Shown piece by piece: positions 17,595 to 26,722 of a stretch of 64,000 bases of DNA. Numbering within the stretch: position 1 is the stretch's first letter; each line of letters begins with the position of its first letter. Made by a program: the position numbers and the translations under genes. The notes beneath the pieces were generated by a model. That model worked only from the letters and a program-made list of their open reading frames with translations, made no database searches and was not told the origin of the DNA. Origin of the DNA: Vibrio fortis (GTDB taxonomy: Bacteria > Pseudomonadota > Gammaproteobacteria > Enterobacterales > Vibrionaceae); NCBI RefSeq assembly GCF_000695685.1, contig NZ_JFFR01000002.1, positions 558,001-622,000 of the forward strand, written 5' to 3'.

Positions 17595-19211
17595 TTAGTG
17601 GCGCTTTCTCAGTAGACCAACACCTGCCAACATCAATAGCCAGTGCCAACCAAATGAGCCACCGCCGCTGCTGCTACCTGACTTAGCAACTTGAGTACCG
17701 TTCGATTTTGATATGAGTATCTCATTTGAGTGACTTAAATTGCTCAATGTAACTCGATCATCCCCTGCAGTCGCACTTCCATCTTTCTCATAAGTAATCT
17801 CAAGGGTGTTGTTTGTTGAGCGAACTAGATTCAATGTAACAGTATCAGACCAAGTACCTGATATACCATTAGTGAGTTCTGCACCATTTAGGACAATATT
17901 TAACTTGTCGTAGCGCTCTTCGGAGGACACGCTCACATCAAAAGTAACCGTCCCTTTGGGAATGCCTTGAATAGAGAGCTTAGCTTTTTCATTGTGTCCC
18001 AAATCAGACGGCGAGATTATTTTATTACCATCTACCATCCAAAACTCTGTACTAAGTACGTCTTCATACGGAATCGTAATAAGAGACAGCGGCTGACTAT
18101 TCAGTGAACGCGCTCCTGTGACTCTAACTTCAGATGTTATGGTCTCCAATCCAGCAACATTTGTGTTTAATTCCACACCAAATGACTGTTCACCAAGTGA
18201 ACTAATATTTTTGGAAACTTCGATCTGACATGTTGAGCCAATAGCGATATTTTGACAGCCATTATTGACGATCACTGCACCATTAACCGAATTAACAGAA
18301 GATACATTAATCACTTGATCACTGAAATTACCAAATTCGAAAGTGTGTGAAATAACACCTAAATGAACAGCGCCTAAAAACTCGTCCTTTCGGAAACTAA
18401 AGCCAGTTGTGTATGTCGCTATCCAAGCTTCAAAGTGACTAACATTAGCATAAACACCATAAGCGTTTGCTTGAGCGCAGCCGTCTCCCCAACTAACAAT
18501 ACCAAGCTGTTCATAAGTGCCATTAGTTTCTATAACAATGGGACCACCACTGTCACCTTGGCATGAGTCATAACCACCATTTTCATAACCTGCACAAAAA
18601 GCATCGTCACCAATGTTACGGTAGTTACTACCTATACCGCCAGACGCCTTACATGTTGCTTGATTAACTAAAGGAACATCGACTTGATATAGCTTGCTGC
18701 TCGTTGAATAATTATTAGAAGCGTCCTGATCACCCCACCCCATTACTGTTAGCATTTGCCCAGCGGATAGGTTTCCTCGAGTATGGCGATCCACTAGAGC
18801 AACAGTGTTTTCTTGTGGCATTTCTGTCAGCTCTATGATGGCGATATCGTTGCCCATTCCACCTTCGCCATAGTTTTCATGCGCATAGATATTTTTGACC
18901 GAATAGCGATGATTCCCCGCATCACTGGATGCCAGATCAGAGACTCCGATCACTACATCAAGCTCTTCAGGGCTTACAGTTTCTATACAGTGTGCGGCTG
19001 TTAATACGTAACGCTTTCCTATAAAGCTAGCACCACAAAATTGGCCGTTAAAGGCATCAACGTTTTTTGATACCAACGCTGCCATAAATGGCCATTTATC
19101 ACTTGTGGCCTCTTGACCATTAATGATTCGAGAAGAAACGTCAGCGAACGCTGGCGTCGAAGACAAACATGCCAATCCAATAACTGCGGACAGCAACTTA
19201 GTCTGTTTCAT
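17595..19211 (-). CDS. secreted trypsin-like serine protease with GlyGly-CTERM (VesC-like)
   Basis: A 538-residue exported protease. Signal peptide (MKQTKLLSAVIGLACLSSTP, cut after AFA), short pro-segment with activation site SSR|IINGQEA, then a chymotrypsin-fold domain to about residue 260. The catalytic triad is His74 (LTAAHC), Asp122 (GNDIAIIEL) and Ser221 (GDSGGP). Asp215, six residues before the serine, predicts trypsin-like cutting after Arg or Lys. A long middle region of beta-sandwich character follows. The C-terminus is a GlyGly-CTERM signal: SSSGGGS, a hydrophobic helix, then RKRH. In V. cholerae VesA/B/C proteins of this design leave by type II secretion and are processed by rhombosortase. 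Closest to VesC by length. Confidence 0.92.
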   Translation of the reverse strand: MKQTKLLSAVIGLACLSSTPAFADVSSRIINGQEATSDKWPFMAALVSKNVDAFNGQFCGASFIGKRYVLTAAHCIETVSPEELDVVIGVSDLASSDAGNHRYSVKNIYAHENYGEGGMGNDIAIIELTEMPQENTVALVDRHTRGNLSAGQMLTVMGWGDQDASNNYSTSSKLYQVDVPLVNQATCKASGGIGSNYRNIGDDAFCAGYENGGYDSCQGDSGGPIVIETNGTYEQLGIVSWGDGCAQANAYGVYANVSHFEAWIATYTTGFSFRKDEFLGAVHLGVISHTFEFGNFSDQVINVSSVNSVNGAVIVNNGCQNIAIGSTCQIEVSKNISSLGEQSFGVELNTNVAGLETITSEVRVTGARSLNSQPLSLITIPYEDVLSTEFWMVDGNKIISPSDLGHNEKAKLSIQGIPKGTVTFDVSVSSEERYDKLNIVLNGAELTNGISGTWSDTVTLNLVRSTNNTLEITYEKDGSATAGDDRVTLSNLSHSNEILISKSNGTQVAKSGSSSGGGSFGWHWLLMLAGVGLLRKRH

Positions 19212-19345
19212 ATTTTTACCTAGCCTTATTTACTTCTAATAGTCGGCGCAGGCTAATTTATAAATAAAACATATGAAACATGAGTTTTGTATTTTTGTGA
19301 CGTACATTAAGTTATGAGATCTATTCTCATTTACGACACAACCTT

Positions 19346-19807
19346 TTAAATCCAGCGGCGAACTTTCTGTTTGTAATCAACGTATTCGGCACCGAACAGC
19401 GATTCCAGCGCTTGCTCTTCGGGAAGGATTTGAAAGCGGTTCATGTAGATAACGAACAAGAAGCTAAGCGAAAGGCTCAATAGGTTTTGAAGATAGTATC
19501 CGAAACAAAATAGTAAAATGAAGAGCGCAAGATACATTGGGTTTCTGCTGTATCCGAAGATACCCGAATCAACGACCAATGAAGCACTGTCCACTTTGAT
19601 TGGGTTTACTGTGGTTTTGCGTTTCTTGAACTCCCATACCGCAGAAAGGCCAATTACACCGCTGACCAAGATACCCAGTAATAATATGAGCTGATGATAA
19701 GGAAGAGAAAACGAAACCAACGTAAAGCTATTCGCTAGCCAATATGACAACAATAGAATGACAACAAACAGCGCGAGCGGTGGTACTTTTAATTCCAAGA
19801 ACTTCAT
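19346..19807 (-). CDS. isoprenylcysteine methyltransferase-like integral membrane protein
   Basis: A 153-residue protein with about four membrane helices and the C-terminal signature of the ICMT/phospholipid N-methyltransferase group: YSRNPMYLALFILL, then the acidic EEQALESLFGAEYVDY and a basic RRWI end. These residues bind S-adenosylmethionine and the polar end of the substrate. The bacterial substrate is unknown; isoprenoid or phospholipid methylation are both possible. AAGGA precedes the ATG. It shares the minus strand with the protease but has its own spacing, so an operon is doubtful. Confidence 0.8.
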   Translation of the reverse strand: MKFLELKVPPLALFVVILLLSYWLANSFTLVSFSLPYHQLILLLGILVSGVIGLSAVWEFKKRKTTVNPIKVDSASLVVDSGIFGYSRNPMYLALFILLFCFGYYLQNLLSLSLSFLFVIYMNRFQILPEEQALESLFGAEYVDYKQKVRRWI

Positions 19808-19833
19808 AGCCTTCCTTATGCCATATTGAGATA

Positions 19834-19860
19834 TTAAAAAGCCCAGTCATTGCTGGGCTT
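19834..19860 (-). terminator. terminator of the YdiJ-type dehydrogenase gene
   Basis: AAGCCCAG and CTGGGCTT form an 8 bp stem, with TTTTTAA following on the minus strand, seven bases after the stop. Confidence 0.88.
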
Positions 19861-19866
19861 CATCAT

Positions 19867-22800
19867 TTATATCAATCTTTCAAGTGCTTGCAGTGGATGA
19901 GCAAGTTTCTCTCCCTCGAAGCGCTTAACCTGACTTCTACAAGAATACCCTGTTGCAAGGCATCGATCTTTAGGAAGATCTTGAATTTGTGGCTTCCAAC
20001 TCAATCCATAGATATCTTTCGACATCTGCAGCTTATCGACTTCGTGACCAAAGGTACCGGCCATACCACAACACCCAACAGGCACCGTGGTTAATCCGGC
20101 ACCAAAGTGAGCAAAAATTGCGCCCCACTCTTTCTCTGCATTTGGCATTTTGGTCTTTTCAGTACAGTGAGCAAACAGGTACCACATCTCTTCACTAGAC
20201 TCGCGAGTAGCAAACTCTTCAAGGCGTGGCAGCATCCATTCATGCACGGTGAGTACATCAAAGTCACCACGCTTATCACCGAGTACTTCTAGATACTCGT
20301 CGCGGTAACAAAGCACCAGAGCAGGATCAACACCGACTAATGGAATACCGATATCAGCGATAAGCGATAAGAAATCAGCGGTCGATTTAGCATTCTTAGC
20401 AAACTTACTTAGGAAGCCCTTAATATGTTGAGCTTTACCATTTGGTTTGAATGGTAAAACAACCGGAGTTTTCCCAAGCTTTATAAGCAACGAGACAAAG
20501 TCTTCGACCACTTCTGCGTCGTAGTAACTGGTGAATGGGTCTTGAACAATCAGAACGTGCTGCTGTTTTTGCTCCTTCGACAGCCCTTCTAAATACTGCA
20601 AGTCAAACGCCTTAAGCTGTTTTTCAGATAATCGCTTATCCAGCGTAGGTACAGACATCAAAGGTGCATCAACATAACCTACTGTTTTTGCTGTCGCGCT
20701 TTGTACCCACTTCTGCGACAGTGCCGCATTGACAACTTTTGGCGCTTTAGCCATTAGCGGCAACATGGTCTCAATGTTCGCCACCAAATAGTCTTTTGCT
20801 GGACGTTGGTAACGAGAGTAGTAGATATTTAGGAAACGAGAGCGGAAGCTAGGAACGTCCACTTTGATCGGACACTGGCTTGCACACGCTTTACAAGCAA
20901 GACAACCATTCATCGCTTCATGCACTTCATGAGAGAAGTCGTATTCGTGACGCTTGTTAAGCGAGTTACGAACACGTTCGATCATGGTTTTCACAGGCGT
21001 AGAGTCGTTTAGCGCTTGTTGCTCCAAATCAAGAATATCAACACCCTGCTCAGTTAACTGACGCAACCACTCACGCACTAAGCCTGCACGGCCTTTTGGA
21101 GAATGACGACGATCGGCCGTCACCTTCATCGATGGGCACATTGGCGAGCTTGTGTCGTAATTAAAACATAGACCGTTGCCGTTACACTCCATCGCTTGCT
21201 TGAAGCTATCACGGACTTGTACATCAATCTGACGATCATAGTAACCGCGTTTAGTGTCGGTGACTTTAACCAGCTCTGCATCACTATCAAGCGGTGTACA
21301 GATCTTGCCTGGGTTCATCTTGTTGTGCGGGTCAAACGCCGCTTTTACTCGACGAAGCTCAGTGAAGAGCTCTTGACCAAAGAAATCTGGCCCATATTCA
21401 GAGCGGAAGCCCTTACCATGTTCACCCCACATCAAGCCGCCATATTTAGCCACCAGCTTAACGACTTCATCAGAAACTTCATGCATCAACGCTTCTTGTT
21501 TCGGATCGCAAAGATCCAGCGCTGGACGCACGTGCAGAACACCCGCATCAACGTGGCCAAACATGCCATAGTTTAAAGACTTAGCATCAAGCAGTTCACG
21601 GAACTCAGCAATAAAGTCAGCTAGGTTCTCTGGCGGCACACAAGTATCTTCAGCAAATGCAACAGGCTTAGCTCGTCCTTTTGCTGCACCCAACAGGCCT
21701 ACGGCTTTTTTACGCATGTTATAAATACGACCAATGCTTGCTAAGTCACTGCACACTTGAAAACCAATGATGCCCGCTTCTTCCGCTTCTAGCATTTGAT
21801 TCAAACGTTCAGTAAGTGCACCCACTTGAGCTTCAACTTCAGCCTCATCCTGACCAGCAAACTCAACCATATTGATGCCGAGCATCTCTTTATTCGGCAC
21901 ATCAGTAAGCAAATCACTCACTGTATGCCAAACAATATCTTGCTTAGCGAGATTCAATACTCGTGAGTCAACGGTTTCGACAGACAAAGCATTCGCTTCC
22001 ACCATAAATGGCGCATTACGTAATGCTGAGTCAAACGAGTTGTACTTCACGTTGACGAGCGTTCGAGCTTTTGGAATAGGAGTAAGATTTAGCTTGGCTT
22101 CAGTAATAAAAGCCAATGACCCTTCAGCACCACACAGAACGCGAGTGATATCAAAACGGTCATTTTCTTCATTCAACGCGTTCTTTAGGTCGTAACCAGT
22201 AAGAAAACGGTTCAATGGTGGGAATTTTTCTAGGATTTGTTGGCGTTTTTCACGACAAACAGACTCCGTTACCTCTAACGCTTTATGGGCGAACTCGCCA
22301 ACGTTAGGTAACCCATTTGACAGGTCTGACTCCAGAATAGAACCGTCAGCAAACACCGCTTGCAACGACAACACATGATCGGAAGTTTTGCCGTATTTCA
22401 GCGAGCCTTGACCTGAAGCATCCGTATTAATCATTCCGCCTAGGGTGGCACGGTTACTGGTCGAAAGATCTGGAGAGAAGAAATAACCATAAGGGCGAAC
22501 TGCATCGTTCAATTGATCTTTGACGATACCCGCTTGAACACGAACCCAACCCTCTTTCTCATTTATCTCAATCACTTGATTCATGTATCGAGAGAGGTCA
22601 ACAACCACACCTTTCGTCAAGGATTGACCGTTAGTACCAGTACCTCCACCACGAGGGGAAAAAGTGACCCTTTCATACGTGGATTTCGCACTGATTTTTC
22701 CGACTAACGAAACGTCGTGAGTGGTTTTAGGGAGTACCACCGCCTGTGGCAGCTGTTGATAAACACTGTTATCGGTCGCGACGGCTAAACGGCTTGAATA

Positions 22801-22902
22801 ATGAGATTCGATGTCACCAGTAAAACCTGCCGCTTTTAACTCTTCTAAAAAGCGAACAACAACTGGATCGACATCAGCATTGAGTTGAAGTCTTGGTAAC
22901 AT
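19867..22902 (-). CDS. ydiJ: FAD-linked, Fe-S D-2-hydroxyacid dehydrogenase (YdiJ family)
   Basis: A 1011-residue fusion protein with the same design as E. coli YdiJ. The N-terminal FAD-binding (PCMH) domain has RVTFSPRGGGTGTNGQSL and DLSTSNRATLGGMINTDASG. A FAD-oxidase C-terminal domain follows (FGHVDAGVLHVRP, GEHGKGFRSEYGP, DPHNKMNPGKI). A ferredoxin-like segment near residue 667 has CLACKACASQCP. The last third is a CCG-type domain (VPVGCCGMAGTFG). The family oxidises D-2-hydroxy acids, with D-2-hydroxyglutarate the favoured substrate for YdiJ, feeding electrons to the respiratory chain. AGGAAG precedes the ATG. Single gene. Confidence 0.92.
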   Translation of the reverse strand: MLPRLQLNADVDPVVVRFLEELKAAGFTGDIESHYSSRLAVATDNSVYQQLPQAVVLPKTTHDVSLVGKISAKSTYERVTFSPRGGGTGTNGQSLTKGVVVDLSRYMNQVIEINEKEGWVRVQAGIVKDQLNDAVRPYGYFFSPDLSTSNRATLGGMINTDASGQGSLKYGKTSDHVLSLQAVFADGSILESDLSNGLPNVGEFAHKALEVTESVCREKRQQILEKFPPLNRFLTGYDLKNALNEENDRFDITRVLCGAEGSLAFITEAKLNLTPIPKARTLVNVKYNSFDSALRNAPFMVEANALSVETVDSRVLNLAKQDIVWHTVSDLLTDVPNKEMLGINMVEFAGQDEAEVEAQVGALTERLNQMLEAEEAGIIGFQVCSDLASIGRIYNMRKKAVGLLGAAKGRAKPVAFAEDTCVPPENLADFIAEFRELLDAKSLNYGMFGHVDAGVLHVRPALDLCDPKQEALMHEVSDEVVKLVAKYGGLMWGEHGKGFRSEYGPDFFGQELFTELRRVKAAFDPHNKMNPGKICTPLDSDAELVKVTDTKRGYYDRQIDVQVRDSFKQAMECNGNGLCFNYDTSSPMCPSMKVTADRRHSPKGRAGLVREWLRQLTEQGVDILDLEQQALNDSTPVKTMIERVRNSLNKRHEYDFSHEVHEAMNGCLACKACASQCPIKVDVPSFRSRFLNIYYSRYQRPAKDYLVANIETMLPLMAKAPKVVNAALSQKWVQSATAKTVGYVDAPLMSVPTLDKRLSEKQLKAFDLQYLEGLSKEQKQQHVLIVQDPFTSYYDAEVVEDFVSLLIKLGKTPVVLPFKPNGKAQHIKGFLSKFAKNAKSTADFLSLIADIGIPLVGVDPALVLCYRDEYLEVLGDKRGDFDVLTVHEWMLPRLEEFATRESSEEMWYLFAHCTEKTKMPNAEKEWGAIFAHFGAGLTTVPVGCCGMAGTFGHEVDKLQMSKDIYGLSWKPQIQDLPKDRCLATGYSCRSQVKRFEGEKLAHPLQALERLI

Positions 22903-23122
22903 TTGCTTCCTGCCCCTACTTCGCTGATCCTATCAGCAATGGGTTAAATTAGAATTTTAATAATTTTCTTTGAATTTCGTCACTTTACTACTAATAAGTT
23001 CATATAAAAAGGTGATCAAATAAGAATCTCAGTGCAAGAATGCAATAATAGTCACTTTTCTATTCTTTCAGTAGTAACATACTGGATATCGTTTTGTTAA
23101 AGATACCCATGAGCACAATATA

Positions 23123-23806
23123 ATGAGAAAAAATAAAACAGTCACAACAGAAGACATTCTTCTAAAACTATGCCAATCGGTATCAAGCGTACTGACTTCT
23201 GCAACTGCCTCTTCTGTTCAATACTCAGCTATGGTCCAAAAGATCAGTAAGACCAGCCTTAAGCCAGATTTTGGTTGTTTTGTTCTATTCGACGGCGGCT
23301 TTTCAGGCCTAGTTGTTATCAACTTCACTTCAAAAGCCGCTCTAGAGATCTACGCAAACTACATGCGCAACATGGGCATGCCGGAAGATGAGCTTGCCGT
23401 ACTTCACACCTCTGACGAAGTGGGTGATGTTTTGGGTGAGCTGATGAACCAATTGGTTGGCGACTTTACTAACAAAGTACGTAAAGAGCTGCAAACCAAC
23501 ATTACCCAGAACCAACCAAAAATGCTGTCTCTGAACAAACAAGTTAACCTATCAGTAGACACTAATCTGGATCGACCACAAGCGCGCCGTGTGACTTTCT
23601 CTACTGAAAAGAACAACATTTTCTACCTAGAGCTAGCAATGGATAAAACTGAGTTCATTCAGCTTGAAGAGTTTGAAATTTCTGAAGATGAATGTCCAGA
23701 CAGCATCTTAGAAGCTACGCAAAAGAAAATGAACGATGACAAATCAGACAACAAACCGTCTGACAACGACGCCGCAGCAGACTTGCTAGACGAACTAGGC
23801 ATCTAA
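23123..23806 (+). CDS. DUF3334 family protein with CheC/CheX-like motif
   Basis: A 227-residue soluble protein of a vibrio family (DUF3334) without known function. In the middle it has GDVLGELMNQLVGDF, which fits the D-x3-E-x2-N signature that CheC, CheX and FliY use to dephosphorylate CheY~P. The surrounding alternating strands and helices also look like that fold. The last 40 residues are acidic and disordered, ending LLDELGI, a short docking-like tail. Inference: a phosphatase or scaffold acting on response regulators. No chemotaxis gene is adjacent. The ribosome site is weak (the start is preceded by AATATA). Confidence 0.82.
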   Translation: MRKNKTVTTEDILLKLCQSVSSVLTSATASSVQYSAMVQKISKTSLKPDFGCFVLFDGGFSGLVVINFTSKAALEIYANYMRNMGMPEDELAVLHTSDEVGDVLGELMNQLVGDFTNKVRKELQTNITQNQPKMLSLNKQVNLSVDTNLDRPQARRVTFSTEKNNIFYLELAMDKTEFIQLEEFEISEDECPDSILEATQKKMNDDKSDNKPSDNDAAADLLDELGI

Positions 23807-23830
23807 GCCAAATTTTCGTTTTTACCTTCT

Positions 23831-23861
23831 AAAACACCATCAACGATTTGATGGTGTTTTT
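23831..23861 (+). terminator. terminator of the DUF3334 gene
   Basis: AACACCATCAA and TTGATGGTGTT form an 11 bp stem around CGAT, followed by TTTTCATTTTT. Confidence 0.92.
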
Positions 23862-23968
23862 CATTTTTAGGGTTACATTCAGACCAATCACTGCCATTGC
23901 TAACACGACTTTTACTTTCTGTTGCTCATTAAAACGGGTAAAATGTCGGACTTTAAAAAAATGTGGTA

Positions 23969-24673
23969 ATGATTAGTCAGTCGATGGATAAGAAAAGAGC
24001 CCTCAAAAAAATTGCCAAGTGCTTAGAGCTTGGAAACTCAGCCAACGTTAACGAAGCCGCTAACGCAATCAAAATGGCGCATAACTTGATGCTCAAATAC
24101 GGCCTCGAGAAGGACGATATTGAATTCATCAAGATGGGGAAAACTCAGTCAACACATCTGCTACCCGCTAACATTAGCTCAACCCTTCTGCGTGTCATTC
24201 GCGGCATTAACACCAAATTTGGTGTGGAAGCGGTTCTTCTCAACCACAAAGGCCTGAAGCGTGCCGAATTCATCGGTGAAGCCGACCGCGCTATATTCGC
24301 AGCCTTTGCTTTTGACATCATCTACCGTGAAATGAATGAGCACACAGGCCAATTCCGTAATAGCTTCGCCGGCTCTGGTACCAGCTCAACAGAAGTGACT
24401 CGTCGCGTAAACTCGTTTGTCTCTGGCTGGGTTGAAGGTGCATTGGAAAAACTGCCGACGATCACCCCCGATGATGAGTCAAACAACAAAATCAATAACT
24501 ACATTGATAAAGAATTTAAAAACATCGACCGCGAAACCTTTAAGCAGCAACTAAAAGAAGCAATGAAAAACCTTACTGCGGATTATGAAGTAGGCTTAAA
24601 GAAGGGTCGTAAGTTATCTGTAAACCGTCCTGTCGCTGGTGCACAGGCAGCAAAGCGGATAACAAAATCCTAA
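23969..24673 (+). CDS. DUF2786 domain protein
   Basis: A 234-residue soluble protein. The first 45 residues (MDKKRALKKIAKCLELGNS, then ANEAANAIKMAHNLMLKYGL) are the DUF2786 helical domain. The rest has VRGINTKFGVEAVLLNH, SFAGSGTSSTEVTRRVNSFVSGW and a basic C-terminus. Related proteins are often found on phages and plasmids, but this gene has normal composition. No enzymatic motif that I can name. Neither the ATG at 23969 nor the one at 23984 has a good ribosome site; the latter gives the usual MDKKRALKK start, so the true start may be five codons later. Confidence 0.78.
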   Translation: MISQSMDKKRALKKIAKCLELGNSANVNEAANAIKMAHNLMLKYGLEKDDIEFIKMGKTQSTHLLPANISSTLLRVIRGINTKFGVEAVLLNHKGLKRAEFIGEADRAIFAAFAFDIIYREMNEHTGQFRNSFAGSGTSSTEVTRRVNSFVSGWVEGALEKLPTITPDDESNNKINNYIDKEFKNIDRETFKQQLKEAMKNLTADYEVGLKKGRKLSVNRPVAGAQAAKRITKS

Positions 24674-24791
24674 TACTGGCTTTACTTAACAGTAAACCGC
24701 TGATAAATATTTCCTTCGACGGATATACAGAACAATATGTTTGTCATACACATCGACTGTTATGACTGAAGTACAACATGGAGACAACACG

Positions 24792-25460
24792 TTGAAAAAA
24801 ATCACATTAGCACTTGCGCTGACTATCGCTCTAACTGGCTGTCAGGCGACTCAGCGTCAAAACGCAACGACAGGTGAATCTGAAACAAACTCTGCGACAC
24901 AAGGTGCACTTATCGGTGCTATCGCTGGTGCCGTAGCGGGTGCGGCAACGGGTGATGACTCTAAAGATCGTCGTAAACGTGCACTGATTGGTGCTGCAGG
25001 TGGCGCAGCTGTCGGTGGTGGTATTGGTTACTACTTCGACCAACAAGAAGCAGCATTACGCCAAGAGCTACTTAACTCTGGCGTTCAGGTTGAGCGTGTG
25101 GGCGAAAACCAACTGCTACTTCGCCTAGAAAACGGCATCGGTTTTGAATCGGGTTCTTACGCTCTTGAGCCAAGCATCCACAAAACACTGCGCGGTGTTG
25201 CTCGTATTCTGGTTGAATACCCTGACACAAGCCTAGTGATCGATGGTCACACGGATAGCACTGGCAGCGAGTCTACAAACCAGATCCTATCTGAGCGTCG
25301 TGCTGAATCTGTACGTGCATTCTTGATCTCTCAAGATGTTGCAGCAGGTCGCGCTATTGCTCGTGGTAACGGTGAACGCTACCCAATCTGTGACAATGGT
25401 ACATCTCAAGGTCGAGCATGTAACCGTCGCGTAGAGATTCAAATTCTACCGCTAAAATAA
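24792..25460 (+). CDS. OmpA-family lipoprotein with glycine zipper (YiaD-like)
   Basis: A 222-residue lipoprotein. The signal peptide ends in the lipobox LTGC. Residues about 38-85 form glycine-zipper segments (GALIGAIAGAVAGAATG and LIGAAGGAAVGGGIGYYFD). The C-terminal half is an OmpA peptidoglycan-binding domain with IDGHTDSTGSESTN, LSERRAESV and ACNRRVEI. It should sit in the outer membrane and bind the cell wall, like E. coli YiaD. The start is TTG at 24792, chosen because GGAG lies eight bases upstream and the signal peptide begins right there (LKKITLALAL). Own terminator, single gene. Confidence 0.92.
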   Translation: MKKITLALALTIALTGCQATQRQNATTGESETNSATQGALIGAIAGAVAGAATGDDSKDRRKRALIGAAGGAAVGGGIGYYFDQQEAALRQELLNSGVQVERVGENQLLLRLENGIGFESGSYALEPSIHKTLRGVARILVEYPDTSLVIDGHTDSTGSESTNQILSERRAESVRAFLISQDVAAGRAIARGNGERYPICDNGTSQGRACNRRVEIQILPLK

Positions 25461-25468
25461 TCTCGATT

Positions 25469-25496
25469 AAGCCCAGCCAATCGCTGGGCTTTTTTA
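25469..25496 (+). terminator. terminator of the OmpA-family lipoprotein gene
   Basis: AAGCCCAGC and GCTGGGCTT form a 9 bp stem around CAATC followed by TTTTTA. Confidence 0.92.
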
Positions 25497-25522
25497 TAGG
25501 AACTACCGAAAAAGATGGATCT

Positions 25523-26557
25523 ATGTTGCACAAGCTCACTTTAATCCCCCTACTTTTTTGTCTTCTTAGCGCCCAATCATTTGCAGAGATAACACAGCAA
25601 GAACTGACTCAGCTTCAAGAGAAGGCCAACCAAGGCAACTCAGAAGACGAGTTTCGTTTAGCACAGACCTACTTGAATGAACCGAGCATCAAAAACGAAG
25701 AAGAAGCTTTCTATTGGTTTTCTCAAGCTGCAGAACAAGGCCACCAGCAAGCTCAACTGCAAACTGCTGATATGCTGGTCAAAGGACAAGGTACTCAGAA
25801 GGATATTAACGCTGCTGCCCTTTGGTATACGCAACTTGCTATAGAAGGCAATCATCAAGCGGCATTCAACTTGGGCGAGCTCTATGAACAAGAAACTGAG
25901 TCGTTTGATGCACTTGACCAAGCAGAGCTGTGGTACCGTCTAGCAAGCTCTCAGCTCCCTCAAGCTCAACAAGCGTATGAACGCGTCCTGCAAGCACAAT
26001 TTAATCAGCGCCGTTCACAACAAGTTTCATCATTTAAAGCACTGGATGAGCAATATAGTGAGCAGGCCACAACCCAATTAACCAATTCGTCTTCCATGAC
26101 GACATCGCAGACTACCCAACCTGCGTTTCAAGCTAGCCAACAAAGCAAAACCTCCCACAATTTAATCATTGGCTTAGCGATTGTTATTACTCTGCTACTC
26201 GGCATTACGGGCTTTCTAGTCGCCAAGCTGCGTAAAAATAATCAAACAAAAACTGAAGATATCAACCGAGAACAAATCAAGCTCAAAGATATTCAACTGA
26301 AACAACAAAAGCACCAAATCGCCACACTCTATAAAGAACTGAAGAAGCGACAAAGCAGCAAGAGCAATCACAACCTTCAGCTAGCCTGTGCTGTGTTTGG
26401 ATACAAGATTTCGGCCATTCCTGAACAAAAGAAAATCAAAATTCGCTATAAGCAACTCTCTAAAATTTATCACCCTGATGGCCAAGGTAGCGATGAAGAG
26501 ATGAAAAGGTTGAACGCTGCCCTGAAAACAATCTTACAAAATGTTACCAAAACGTAA
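25523..26557 (+). CDS. membrane protein with Sel1-like repeats and C-terminal J domain
   Basis: A 344-residue protein with an unusual order. Signal peptide (1-21, ending SFA); Sel1/TPR-like helical repeats at about 35-150 (EDEFRLAQTYLN, AFYWFSQAAEQGHQQAQ, ALWYTQLAIEGNHQAAFNLG); a Ser/Thr/Gln-rich linker; a membrane helix at about 213-235; a charged coiled coil (240-280); and a short J-domain-like segment at the C-terminus with HPD at 317-319 (QLSKIYHPDGQGSDEEMKRL). Topology inferred: repeats in the periplasm, J segment in the cytoplasm, where it could stimulate DnaK. Resembles DjlA-like membrane J proteins in concept but not in layout. Function unknown. Confidence 0.85.
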   Translation: MLHKLTLIPLLFCLLSAQSFAEITQQELTQLQEKANQGNSEDEFRLAQTYLNEPSIKNEEEAFYWFSQAAEQGHQQAQLQTADMLVKGQGTQKDINAAALWYTQLAIEGNHQAAFNLGELYEQETESFDALDQAELWYRLASSQLPQAQQAYERVLQAQFNQRRSQQVSSFKALDEQYSEQATTQLTNSSSMTTSQTTQPAFQASQQSKTSHNLIIGLAIVITLLLGITGFLVAKLRKNNQTKTEDINREQIKLKDIQLKQQKHQIATLYKELKKRQSSKSNHNLQLACAVFGYKISAIPEQKKIKIRYKQLSKIYHPDGQGSDEEMKRLNAALKTILQNVTKT

Positions 26558-26694
26558 CAAATAAAATCTTACGGGGGCGACTTAGTGCACGGAAACCCAT
26601 TATTATTGGCGTCGCAAACGATCTCCCTCTCAAAAACAGGTAACAAACAATTAACTTATTAGTACTACTTGTGTCATAATTCACGCCGAAAATA

Positions 26695-26712
26695 CACCTG
26701 ACGATACAGGTG
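26695..26712 (+). promoter_or_regulatory. hairpin next to the ribosome site of the 62-residue gene
   Basis: CACCTG and CAGGTG form a 6 bp stem around ACGATA, ending one base before the GGAGAGG ribosome site. It may tune translation; no known regulator. Confidence 0.4.
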
Positions 26713-26722
26713 AGGAGAGGAT

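Noticed and set aside
17477..25496. Recurring AAGCCCAGC/GCTGGGCTT hairpins as a dispersed repeat family
   Set aside because: Each sits directly after a gene with a T run; flanks differ, so they are independent terminators with similar stems.
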